Source of the DNA: Phenylobacterium sp. LH3H17 | GTDB taxonomy: Bacteria; Pseudomonadota; Alphaproteobacteria; Caulobacterales; Caulobacteraceae | DNA length: 64,000 nt | Direction: 5' to 3' | Assembly (NCBI RefSeq): GCF_024298925.1 | Contig: NZ_CP101283.1 | Location: 930,001-994,000, forward strand | Shown: in pieces, positions 1 to 6,968 of the stretch | How the letters are laid out: each line of letters starts with the position of its first letter | Numbering within the stretch: position 1 is the first letter of the stretch | Position numbers and translations under genes: made by a program | Notes under the pieces: model-generated | The model's database searches: none | Told to the model about the DNA's origin: nothing | Seen by the model: only the letters and a program-made list of their open reading frames with translations

Positions 1-1104
1 GGCGGGCGCGGCCGCGGCGCGGATCAGGCCGCCGACGCCATCAGCGCCCTGGTCAAGGCGATGATGCTCGACATGGACTTCGCGCTGTCGATCTACCTGG
101 AGACCATCGAGGAAGAGCGTCGCCGGCTGCAGGCCGAGCGCGACGCCGCCGCGCGTCATCAGGAGACGGCCAACCGGGCCCTGGCCGAAGCCCTGGCGCG
201 CCTCTCCGGCGGCGATCTCCGCGCCCGCGTGGACGCCGATCTCGGGCCGGGCTTCGAGGAGCTGAAGACCGACTTCAACGCCGCGATCTCGGCTCTGGAG
301 GCCGCCATCGGCGCCGCCTCGTCCGCGGCCCGGGTGGTGGGGGAGGGCGTGGATCAGATCGGCGCGGCGGCCGACGACCTCTCCCGGCGGACCGAGCAGC
401 AGGCCGCCAATCTGGAAGAGACCGCCGCGGCCCTGGACCAGATCACCGCGACCGTGGGGCGGAGCGCCGAAGGCGCGCAGCGCGCCCCCCGCATGGTCAC
501 CCAGGCGCGCGCCGAGGCCGAGCGTTCCGGCCTGGTGGTCGAGCAGGCGGTCAAGGCGATGGACCAGATCGACGGCTCCTCGGTGGAGATCGGCCGGATC
601 ATCGGGGTGATCGACGAGATCGCCTTCCAGACCAACCTGCTGGCGCTCAACGCCGGGGTGGAGGCCGCCCGGGCCGGCGAGGCCGGCCGGGGCTTCGCGG
701 TGGTCGCCGCCGAGGTTCGGGCGCTCGCCCAGCGTTCGGCCGAGGCCGCCAAGGAGATCAAGGCCCTGATCACCCAGTCGGGCGCCCAGGTGAAGTCCGG
801 CGTCGACCTGGTCGGGGAGACCGGCAAGATGCTCGCCGCGATCGCCGATCACGTCACCGGGATCGACGGTCTGGTGGGCGAGATGGCGGTATCGGCCTCG
901 GAGCAGACCCGCGCCCTCGGCGAGGTCAACGCCGCGGTGAACCAGCTCGATCAGCTGACCCAGCAGAACGCCGCCATGGTGGAGCAGACCACAGCCGCCA
1001 CCTACGCCCTGGCCGGCCAGAGCGCGGACCTGTCGCGCCGGATGGCCGACTTCACCGTCTCGGCGGCCTCACCGACCGGCCGAAACCTGCGCTCGGTGGC
1101 CTGA
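1..1104 (+). CDS. Methyl-accepting chemotaxis protein, protoglobin type (5' end outside window)
   Basis: C-terminal part of a chemoreceptor; the frame is open from base 1, so the N-terminus lies upstream of the window. The first visible residues ([20 protein letters not shown]) look like the last helix of a protoglobin (haem sensor) domain. A HAMP-like linker follows (around [20 protein letters not shown]), then a long methyl-accepting signalling domain whose tip, [20 protein letters not shown] followed by [16 protein letters not shown], is the conserved CheA/CheW-binding hairpin. No membrane segment is visible, so a soluble cytoplasmic receptor sensing oxygen or redox state is likely. Such receptors couple ligand state to the CheA kinase. 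The signalling domain is certain; the protoglobin assignment rests on about 25 residues. Confidence 0.9.
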   Translation, partial: GGRGRGADQAADAISALVKAMMLDMDFALSIYLETIEEERRRLQAERDAAARHQETANRALAEALARLSGGDLRARVDADLGPGFEELKTDFNAAISALEAAIGAASSAARVVGEGVDQIGAAADDLSRRTEQQAANLEETAAALDQITATVGRSAEGAQRAPRMVTQARAEAERSGLVVEQAVKAMDQIDGSSVEIGRIIGVIDEIAFQTNLLALNAGVEAARAGEAGRGFAVVAAEVRALAQRSAEAAKEIKALITQSGAQVKSGVDLVGETGKMLAAIADHVTGIDGLVGEMAVSASEQTRALGEVNAAVNQLDQLTQQNAAMVEQTTAATYALAGQSADLSRRMADFTVSAASPTGRNLRSVA

Positions 1105-1137
1105 CCGAGGATCGAGGCGGCCCCTAGGGTCCAGACC

Positions 1138-1758
1138 CTAGCGCCCGGGCGCGCGATAGGTCTTCGGCGTCAGCCGCCCGATCCACGCCTCCAGCTTGGC
1201 CACTTCTTCCTTGGTCTCCTTCAGGGTGTGGCCCTCCACGCTCATCACCAGGTTCTCGATCTCGAACTCGGTCCAGCTCCGGTGTTCGGCCTTGGCGGCG
1301 ATGTACATGTCGAGGAACTCCTCCTGCCGCTTCAGCCAGGAATAGACCTGCTTGGACGAGGGCATCCGGGGGTCCTTGACGATGGCGCTCACCGGTTCGC
1401 CCAGGGCCACCCGCTTGCAGAACCGTTTGGCCCAGGCCCGGTCATAGGTGCTGCGCCGCCCGCCGCCGGGCTTGCGCCGCAGGCCCAGCCGCACCTCGTG
1501 CGGGATACGCCAGGCGTCGCTCACATGTTTCAGCCGCCGGTTCTGCACCTTGCCCTCGGCCAGGTGCGCGCGCACGCGGTCGTACATCGCCGCGAACTCG
1601 GGATGCACCTTCAGCCAGCGCCGGATGGTCGCCCGGCACGGCATGTAGGGATCGGCGGCGATCGAGTTCAGCGTCTCGCCCACCTCCAGCCGCGCGCAGA
1701 TCACCTCGGCGAACTTCCGCCGGTACTGCGAAACCGGCGGCCCGCCGATGTGATCCAT
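1138..1758 (-). CDS. Terminase-small-subunit-like protein with two HTH-like repeats
   Basis: About 206 residues from the ATG at 1758; an in-frame ATG at 1857 would add 33 residues that look non-coding. The protein contains two related segments about 100 residues apart: GETLNSIAADPYMPCRATIR with RRWLKVHPEFAAMYDRVRAH, and GEPVSAIVKDPRMPSSKQVY with SWLKRQEEFLDMYIAAKAEH. Each has the helix-turn-helix pattern of phage terminase small subunits, which bind packaging sites on DNA. There is no large terminase, portal or capsid gene nearby, so a lone domesticated or remnant DNA-binding protein is more likely than an active packaging subunit. The target is unknown. The stop lies inside a short palindrome shared with the end of the chemoreceptor region. 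Confidence 0.6.
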   Translation of the reverse strand: MDHIGGPPVSQYRRKFAEVICARLEVGETLNSIAADPYMPCRATIRRWLKVHPEFAAMYDRVRAHLAEGKVQNRRLKHVSDAWRIPHEVRLGLRRKPGGGRRSTYDRAWAKRFCKRVALGEPVSAIVKDPRMPSSKQVYSWLKRQEEFLDMYIAAKAEHRSWTEFEIENLVMSVEGHTLKETKEEVAKLEAWIGRLTPKTYRAPGR

Positions 1759-1937
1759 CTCCGGCACGGGCCGCTCGCGCGGCGGTCTCCAGCGGTCGGC
1801 GAAGTTGTAGCTCACGCCCTGAAGTTTAGTCGGAAGATCGCAAAAGCGCAAGAACAAAAGAAGAACATCGACGCGTGGGAGCCTGGCCCCCGGCGCGCGA
1901 ACCGCTATCGTGGCCGCGACCGCTACCGGAGTCCCGC

Positions 1938-2495
1938 ATGCTACGACGCCTTCAATTCCTGGCCCTGATGGTCGCCGCGGCGTTCGCCGCCCAGCCGGCC
2001 CTGGCCCAGGGCCTGTCCCCCGCCCAGGTGGGCGCCGGCTTCCGCGAGGGCGCCGGCTACTGCCTGGAGGCGGGCCTGCGCGGCCTGTCCGTCGCCGATC
2101 TTCCGCCCGCAGAGCGCGCCGGGCTCGCCCCGTCGTCGGACGGCGCGCGCGAGATGGTCGACGACTTCCAGGGACCGCTCTGGGACGTGCTCACCGCCAA
2201 GGGCATCGTTGTCCTGTGGGAGCCCACGCCCAACACCTGCAAGGTCATGGCCTATGGCGCCCCGGTCGACCGGACCTTCAAGGCCATCCTGAAGGACGCC
2301 CGCAAGCGCGCGCCGGATCTCGATCCCGTCAAGGTCGAGCCCGGCTACGAGCCCATCGTCTACCGCCTGCAGCAGGCGACGCCGGCCGCCAGGCTCAGCC
2401 TCGACCTCAAGGGAAACGAGCCCGGCGCCCCCGGCCACCTGTTCCGCTTCAGCAAGCTCCACGCGACGGTGACGCGGGAGGCGGCCAAGCCCTGA
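1938..2495 (+). CDS. Secreted hypothetical protein
   Basis: 185 residues from the ATG at 1938, chosen because it begins a clear Sec signal peptide (MLRRLQFLALMVAAAFAAQP, cleavage after ALA-Q). The mature part is about 160 residues with two cysteines (GYCLEAG and NTCKVMAYG) that could form a periplasmic disulfide. I do not recognise the family. The next gene starts 12 bases downstream on the same strand, so the two may be co-transcribed, but their products have no obvious link. Confidence 0.7.
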   Translation: MLRRLQFLALMVAAAFAAQPALAQGLSPAQVGAGFREGAGYCLEAGLRGLSVADLPPAERAGLAPSSDGAREMVDDFQGPLWDVLTAKGIVVLWEPTPNTCKVMAYGAPVDRTFKAILKDARKRAPDLDPVKVEPGYEPIVYRLQQATPAARLSLDLKGNEPGAPGHLFRFSKLHATVTREAAKP

Positions 2496-2506
2496 GCGCG
2501 CCCGCC

Positions 2507-3169
2507 ATGCGCCTCTACCTGGCCTCCTACCGGATGGACACGGTCCAGCCCCTGCTCGACCTCGCCGGCCCCGGCGCGCGGGCGGTGGTGGTCTCCAACG
2601 CCCTGGACCTGATCCCCGAGGCCGACCGCCGCGCCTACGCCGCCCAGGTCCACGACCCCATCGCCGACCTGCGCGACGCGGGGCTGGCCGCCGAACCGCT
2701 GGACCTGCGCCACTATTTCGGAAAGCCGGACCAGCTCGACCGCACCCTGGCGGGTGTCGGCCTGATCTGGGCGGTGGGCGGCAACGCCTTCCTGCTCCGC
2801 CGCGCCATGGCCCAGAGCGGCCTCGACCAGATCCTCGTCCGGCGCCTGGCGGAAGACAGCCTCGTCTATGGCGGCTGGAGCGCCGGCGCCTGCGTGGCCG
2901 GCGCGACCCTGCGCGGCCTCCACCTGATGGACGATCCCGACCCCGTCGCCCCCGGCTACGACCCCGCGCCGATCTGGGAAGGCCTCGCCCTCGTCGACTT
3001 CGCCATCGTGCCCCACTTCGCCTCGGACCACGCAGAGTCCGAAGCCGCCGCCCGCGCCGCGGCCTGGATGACGGAGCAGGGGATAGCCCACCGCACGCTC
3101 AGGGACGGCGAGGCCGTGGTGGGGCGGGGGGATGTGGTGGAGGTGGTGGGCAGGAACGACCCAATATGA
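2507..3169 (+). CDS. Peptidase S51 / type 1 glutamine amidotransferase-like protein
   Basis: 220 residues from the ATG at 2507. The fold family is peptidase E (dipeptidase E) and cyanophycinase: an alpha/beta class I amidotransferase-like fold in which the nucleophile is a Ser at a sharp turn. Here that motif is YGGWSAGACVAG (GxSAG). The preceding IWAVGGNAFLLRRAM and the later VPHFASDH match the family's GGN and histidine regions. Peptidase E releases N-terminal Asp from dipeptides; the substrate here cannot be read from sequence. It lies 12 bases after the secreted-protein gene. Confidence 0.8.
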   Translation: MRLYLASYRMDTVQPLLDLAGPGARAVVVSNALDLIPEADRRAYAAQVHDPIADLRDAGLAAEPLDLRHYFGKPDQLDRTLAGVGLIWAVGGNAFLLRRAMAQSGLDQILVRRLAEDSLVYGGWSAGACVAGATLRGLHLMDDPDPVAPGYDPAPIWEGLALVDFAIVPHFASDHAESEAAARAAAWMTEQGIAHRTLRDGEAVVGRGDVVEVVGRNDPI

Positions 3170-3262
3170 GGGTTCATCTCTAGGTGGCGTCCGAAAATGA
3201 CGCTTTCCGCGAGTAGGGTGAGCTTAACCAAACCCACCCCAACGTCCTACGGGGAGACCGCA

Positions 3263-4012
3263 ATGGCTGACACATCTATCGAGTGGACGGACGCGACATG
3301 GAATCCCGTCGCCGGATGCACCGTGCTAAGCGCGGGCTGCACCAATTGCTATGCCATGCGCATGGCCGCCCGACTGGAGGCTATGGGAACGCAAAAGTAC
3401 CAAGGCCTCACGCGGAAGAGCGGTGAACGGTACGTCTGGACCGGCAGAGTCTCCCTAGATGAAGGGGCATTGGCGATCCCGGTGAGATGGCGGAAGCCGC
3501 GACTCATCTTCGTGAATTCAATGTCCGATCTATTCCAAGACGCTGTGCCGGAGGAGTTCATCGCTCGAGTCTGGGAGACCATGGAGGCCACGCCTCATCA
3601 CACGTACCAAATTCTGACGAAGCGGCCCGATAGGATGGCTGAAGTTACCCAGGGTCTACCGATCCTGAGCAATGTCTGGCTTGGGACAAGCGTTGAAAAT
3701 TCTGAAGTTCTCCATCGTCTTGAACATCTGAGGGAGACATCCGCAGCGGTAAGGTTCGTTTCCTTCGAGCCGCTGATCGGCTCCGTCGCCGGCGCAGATC
3801 TACGTGACATCCACTGGGCAATTGTCGGCGGCGAGTCAGGCCCGCGTGCACGACCCATGCTCGAAGAGTGGGTGGGTGAAATCTACGATCGCTGCGAAGA
3901 AGCCTCCACAGCGTTCTTCTTCAAGCAGTGGGGCGGACGAAATAAGAAAGCGGCCGGACGTCTTCTTAGGGGACGGACCTACGACGAAATGCCTGCCGCT
4001 CATGCTTCCTAA
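3263..4012 (+). CDS. Three-Cys-motif protein, phage Gp37/Gp68 family (DUF5131)
   Basis: 249 residues; the ATG at 3263 follows a GGGGAGA ribosome site. The N-terminus (IEWTDATWNPVAGC) and the cysteines C19, C26 and C29 (C-x6-C-x2-C, followed by YAMRMAARL) are the hallmark of the Gp37/Gp68 family, first named in phages and resembling a radical-SAM-type cluster site. Later segments (VNSMSDLFQDAVP, ILTKRPDRM, WLGTSVEN, VSFEPLIG, IVGGESGPRARPM) are all typical. The biochemical role is not established. Established knowledge: this family is repeatedly encoded beside TcmP, which is exactly the gene found convergent here with a 47-base overlap. Base composition is less GC-rich than the flanks, which suggests horizontal acquisition. 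Confidence 0.88.
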   Translation: MADTSIEWTDATWNPVAGCTVLSAGCTNCYAMRMAARLEAMGTQKYQGLTRKSGERYVWTGRVSLDEGALAIPVRWRKPRLIFVNSMSDLFQDAVPEEFIARVWETMEATPHHTYQILTKRPDRMAEVTQGLPILSNVWLGTSVENSEVLHRLEHLRETSAAVRFVSFEPLIGSVAGADLRDIHWAIVGGESGPRARPMLEEWVGEIYDRCEEASTAFFFKQWGGRNKKAAGRLLRGRTYDEMPAAHAS

Positions 4013-4889
4013 GCAGGTCTCGCATTCCGTTCTTGGCGAGTTGGATCGCAGCGGGCGAGTCGTTTGCGATCAGGAGGAATAGCGAAAACACCTGTTGTCC
4101 GCCGTCCAAGAACAACGGTAGCGGTGGCGACGCCCAACTGAACAGACCTTCGAGCTTCCTGTGAAAATAAGTTTCGATTTGTTCAAGTGTGGCCGCGCGC
4201 TGGTCGTCCGCCGGCGGACCAAACAACGGCGTTCGTGGGTCTGGCTCATATAGATCCGAGCGCCATGCCGATCCGCCAAATAGGCGATTCAGAGAAGCCT
4301 GCTTATGCTCGTCAATCGCGCCGGCGTCATGGGCAAGCTGCCGATTTACCGCTCCAAGCGGGAAGAGATACCAAACATCTACGCGCTGAGTCGCAGCCAG
4401 GAGCTCAAGCGTCTCCCAGGAAACTTGCATTCCGTAAGGATCGAGGAAGACAACGCCACGCTGCGTACCCTTTGCCTTACCTGCTCTGCGCCAGGCACTC
4501 CTGGCGAAGATGTCTGGTAGAAGAGTATTTGCATCGCCCTGTTGACATTCGACGCGGGCGTCGATGTCTCTTAGCTTGCATAGAACTTGATATCTCGCGG
4601 TGTCCGGCTCCATAAATATTAGGTGCTTGAATGGCGGTGTAACTGCCATTGCCCGCTTAGCAGACCCATCAAGTACGACATCCTCAATTCCGATGGATTT
4701 TTCCTCTAGTAACCCGCCCGAGGTTCGAGTCTCTGTCCGTTCTCCCGATCCAGCGAATGCGTCGATGTACCAGAGGTCAAACTGCTGTTTACTGAGAGCT
4801 GTCGCGTAAAATTCAAGATAATAGCGGACCGCCTCGAGCTTTCGCTCGGTCCAATTCCCGCCAAAACGATGTCCACTAAGGCTCGACAT
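3966..4889 (-). CDS. tcmP: Three-Cys-motif partner protein TcmP
   Basis: 307 residues. Motifs in order: HRFGGNWTERKLEAVRYYL at the N-terminus, YIDAFAGSGE at 41-50 (a glycine-rich methyltransferase-like nucleotide loop), IFMEPD near 91-96, QGDAN at 117-121 and VVFLDPYGMQVSWETLELLA at 146-165. These are the features of the TcmP family (TIGR04474), defined by its association with Gp37/Gp68-type three-Cys proteins. The 3' ends of the two genes overlap by 47 bases tail to tail, so the pair occupies one compact islet. An AdoMet-dependent methyltransferase fold is likely, but activity and substrate are unknown. Codon use and lower GC match the partner and differ from the surrounding genes. Confidence 0.87.
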   Translation of the reverse strand: MSSLSGHRFGGNWTERKLEAVRYYLEFYATALSKQQFDLWYIDAFAGSGERTETRTSGGLLEEKSIGIEDVVLDGSAKRAMAVTPPFKHLIFMEPDTARYQVLCKLRDIDARVECQQGDANTLLPDIFARSAWRRAGKAKGTQRGVVFLDPYGMQVSWETLELLAATQRVDVWYLFPLGAVNRQLAHDAGAIDEHKQASLNRLFGGSAWRSDLYEPDPRTPLFGPPADDQRAATLEQIETYFHRKLEGLFSWASPPLPLFLDGGQQVFSLFLLIANDSPAAIQLAKNGMRDLLRKHERQAFRRRSVP

Positions 4890-4984
4890 TTAGGCCCCAC
4901 CCAAACTCGAGCGCAGCCTAAGCGAGAAATGTCTAGAATCAAACTTCTATGCGTGTGCCCCCGTATGCGTTGACCAACAAGAAA

Positions 4985-5008
4985 CCCCGCTGGCTCAAGC
5001 CAGCGGGG
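4985..5008 (-). terminator. Hairpin terminator, copy 1 of a repeated element
   Basis: Perfect 11-bp stem CCCCGCTGGCT / AGCCAGCGGGG with a 2-base loop. Read on the minus strand it is followed by a T-rich run (TTTCTTGTT), so it terminates leftward transcripts, here that of the Excalibur-domain gene. It belongs to a duplicated segment also found at 6880-7086. Confidence 0.75.
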
Positions 5009-5068
5009 CTACCCAATCTCACTACTAAAACCCCCGACCCCGGCAAGCCGGGGGTCGAAGCGAGGCGT

Positions 5069-5184
5069 CGATATCCTGGGATCTTCGCGTAGCGATCCCA
5101 ATGGTAGCTCGGCTGCCGAAGCCCGCTTCGCAGGTCCGGGCGCCCTTGAGGTAGAAGCCCGAGTCGTGGGCGTCGGTCATGCGA
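5069..5184 (-). pseudogene. Decayed 3' end of an acyl-CoA dehydrogenase gene (duplicate of 6969-7086)
   Basis: On the minus strand this stretch reads MTDAHDSGFYLKGARTCEAG, nearly identical to MTDAHDAGFYLKRARACEAA of the intact dehydrogenase ending at 6969. A one-base deletion (CTCGG here against CTCTGG at the intact copy) shifts the frame afterwards, and the stop triplet CTA at 6969-6971 is CGA here. Similarity continues through the intergenic part (ccccggcaagccgggggtcg) into the terminator at 4985-5008. The match breaks off near 5184, four bases before the stop of the Excalibur gene. This is a non-functional copy left by a duplication or recombination event. Confidence 0.88.
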
Positions 5185-5187
5185 CCC

Positions 5188-5703
5188 CTAAAACGCCCAA
5201 GCCCGCTCCACTACCTGCCGAGCAATCCTTCCCACGCCCGCTCCCGGTCCACCGCCATTGATCGGCTCGCACGCGAACCCATCCCCATCCCGATCCTGAT
5301 GCGGCGAGTAAGCGGGCGACGAGGCCGGGATGGAGTAGAACCCCGCCGCGTTCGCCGCGTCACAGTTCCTGTAAGGCCCCGCTAGGTCGATCGCCGGGTC
5401 GCGCAGGGCGGCGATCATGGCCGGGCGGACCTGGGGATTGAGCTGGTCCAGCAGCACCAGGATCACGCCCGCGCAGACGATGCAGAAGCCGGTCAGCCAG
5501 GCCTGCAACCGGCGCTGCGCGCGCGTCTGCGCCCGGGCCCGGCGGCCTTGCCGGGCGAAGGGCTTGGCGTCGCGGGGGTTGGGCAGGCTGGCGCGAATGT
5601 CGGACCTCCGTCCCTGCACGGCAGAGCTTTCGCCCCACTTCGGCACAACTTCCAGCCGCCGCCAATTAAGAAACCCGCGCCGACGTGACGACCAGCAGCT
5701 CAA
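5188..5703 (-). CDS. Membrane-anchored Excalibur calcium-binding domain protein
   Basis: The C-terminal third (YRNCDAANAAGFYSIPASSP followed by AYSPHQDRDGDGFACEP) is an Excalibur domain: a DxDxDGxxCE calcium loop with two cysteines, found on bacterial surface proteins. A hydrophobic segment (WLTGFCIVCAGVILVLLDQL) precedes it and should anchor the protein with the domain outside. The long open frame starts with a TTG at 5703; a GTG at 5619 would remove 28 residues of doubtful coding quality, so the start is uncertain. The gene ends exactly beside the decayed dehydrogenase remnant and probably uses its terminator. It is divergent from the lipoprotein gene at 5762. Confidence 0.75.
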   Translation of the reverse strand: MSCWSSRRRGFLNWRRLEVVPKWGESSAVQGRRSDIRASLPNPRDAKPFARQGRRARAQTRAQRRLQAWLTGFCIVCAGVILVLLDQLNPQVRPAMIAALRDPAIDLAGPYRNCDAANAAGFYSIPASSPAYSPHQDRDGDGFACEPINGGGPGAGVGRIARQVVERAWAF

Positions 5704-5761
5704 GCTTCATTCGCCTTTAAGTGGCGGATCGCATGGTGGTCCTTCGCCCCCGGGGACCGCC

Positions 5762-6301
5762 ATGCTCATTCGACAGTTCCAGGCCCTAGCGCTCTGTCTC
5801 GCGCTCGCGGGCTGCGGGCGGCTGGTCATCGACGAGAACTACAACACGCCAGAGCCGGTTCATCTGAAGTTCCTGGCCTGGTACGCTGCGGAACGCCCTT
5901 ATCCCGAGGCGACTGAGGTCCGGCTCCACGTCGACAACGACTCCTACGACAAGGACTCCAATCGCATCGAGCGCCCGGAAACCGTACGCGTGCTCTCGGT
6001 GGCCGAGCGCGCGCAATTCGAAAGGGCCCTGCAACGGGTGCGTGTCGTAGGCTTGGCGCCGCCCGGCTATAACGCGCCGCTTGGCCCGGCCTGCTTCGTT
6101 CCACACCATTTCTTCAAGTACTACGACGCCGCCGGTAAACAGGTGGGCGAGATCCTCGTCTGTTTCTGCTGCCTGCAGGCGCAGGCGCAGCCCGCGATGG
6201 CCTACGAGGACGGTCATCGCCAATGGTTATCGGTCCATGTCGGGAAGGTGAGGGACCTGGTGAAACAGATGGGCCTTCCAACCCAGCAACAGTGCGAATG
6301 A
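5762..6301 (+). CDS. Putative lipoprotein
   Basis: 179 residues from the ATG at 5762. The N-terminus MLIRQFQALALCLALAGCGR carries a lipobox (LAGC), so it should be lipid-modified and anchored in the envelope. The mature protein contains CFCCLQ and further cysteines. No family is recognised. The stop codon at 6299-6301 runs straight into the inverted-repeat terminator of the facing gene. Confidence 0.72.
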   Translation: MLIRQFQALALCLALAGCGRLVIDENYNTPEPVHLKFLAWYAAERPYPEATEVRLHVDNDSYDKDSNRIERPETVRVLSVAERAQFERALQRVRVVGLAPPGYNAPLGPACFVPHHFFKYYDAAGKQVGEILVCFCCLQAQAQPAMAYEDGHRQWLSVHVGKVRDLVKQMGLPTQQQCE

Positions 6302-6305
6302 AAAA

Positions 6306-6329
6306 CCCCGCCGGCTCACGCCAACGGGG
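6306..6329 (-). terminator. Hairpin terminator, copy 2 of the repeated element
   Basis: CCCCGCCGGC-tcac-GCCAACGGGG, followed on the minus strand by TTTTT. It ends the lipoprotein gene at 6363. The stem and the adjoining ctctccaatctcaa are shared with the copies at 4985 and 6884, so the terminator itself is a dispersed repeat. Two adjacent stem positions are mismatched in this copy. Confidence 0.72.
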
Positions 6330-6362
6330 CTCTCCAATCTCAACGGCTCAGCGCCGAAGCGC

Positions 6363-6767
6363 CTAACTCTCCGGCTCCAGAGTCACGGTCACCGGGTTCG
6401 GCACCAGGTCCTGCGAGGCGCCGGTGTACATGTCGACGCCCAGGCCGATCACTCCGCCGACCAGCACATTGCCGGCGACCCCTGCCGCGCCCGCGCCGGC
6501 GGTCTTGTGGGTCACCTGCACCGTGGCTGGCTTGAAGCCCGGCTTGGTGATCGTGGCCGTGAACTCCGACTTGCGCTTCATCTTGATGGCGCAGGGCGTG
6601 GCCGGGCACTGGTGGCCGTTGGTGGTCTCCACCTTAGCGCCCGACGGTTCGCTGTTGACCACCCAGGCGTCCTCGCTGCCCCGGGTCACCGTCGCGCAGG
6701 CAGCGAGCGAAGACGCGGCGCACAGCACCGCGGCCAGGCGCGAGACGCGCTCGTGTTGATAAGTCAT
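6363..6767 (-). CDS. Putative lipoprotein with PEGA-like domain
   Basis: 134 residues. The signal region ends in a lipobox (SSLAACATV). The mature part (NSEPSGAKVETTNG, ATITKPGFKPATVQV) resembles a PEGA-type beta-sandwich repeat seen in envelope proteins, followed by a glycine-rich hydrophobic stretch (AGVAGNVLVGGVIGLGVDMY) that could insert in a membrane. Function is unknown. A GGGGG ribosome site lies just upstream of the ATG. Confidence 0.75.
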   Translation of the reverse strand: MTYQHERVSRLAAVLCAASSLAACATVTRGSEDAWVVNSEPSGAKVETTNGHQCPATPCAIKMKRKSEFTATITKPGFKPATVQVTHKTAGAGAAGVAGNVLVGGVIGLGVDMYTGASQDLVPNPVTVTLEPES

Positions 6768-6883
6768 TGAATAGCCCCCACTAACAAACGTCTAGCTTGT
6801 TACACGGGCAAGGGATTGCGGCAACTAGAAGTCGTATTAGGTACCAATGTTCTCTCAGAAATAGTGAGCCGCGCAATAAGAAA

Positions 6884-6907
6884 CCCCGCCGGCTCACGCC
6901 GACGGGG
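6884..6907 (-). terminator. Hairpin terminator of the acyl-CoA dehydrogenase operon (copy 3)
   Basis: CCCCGCCGGC-tcac-GCCGACGGGG with one mismatch, followed on the minus strand by TTTCTTATT. It lies about 60 bases after the stop of the last dehydrogenase gene and is the probable end of the five-gene operon. A second GC-rich hairpin (ccccggcaagccgggg region, about 6937-6954) lies between it and the gene. Confidence 0.75.
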
Positions 6908-6968
6908 CTCCCCAATCTCACCACTAGTACCCCGACCCCCCGGCAAGCCGGGGGTCGAAGCGTAGCGC

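Noticed and set aside
1124..1141. CTAGGGTC-ca-GACCCTAG palindrome between the chemoreceptor and the next gene
   Set aside because: A perfect stem, but the 2-base loop and lack of a T-run make it a weak terminator candidate; it overlaps a stop codon.
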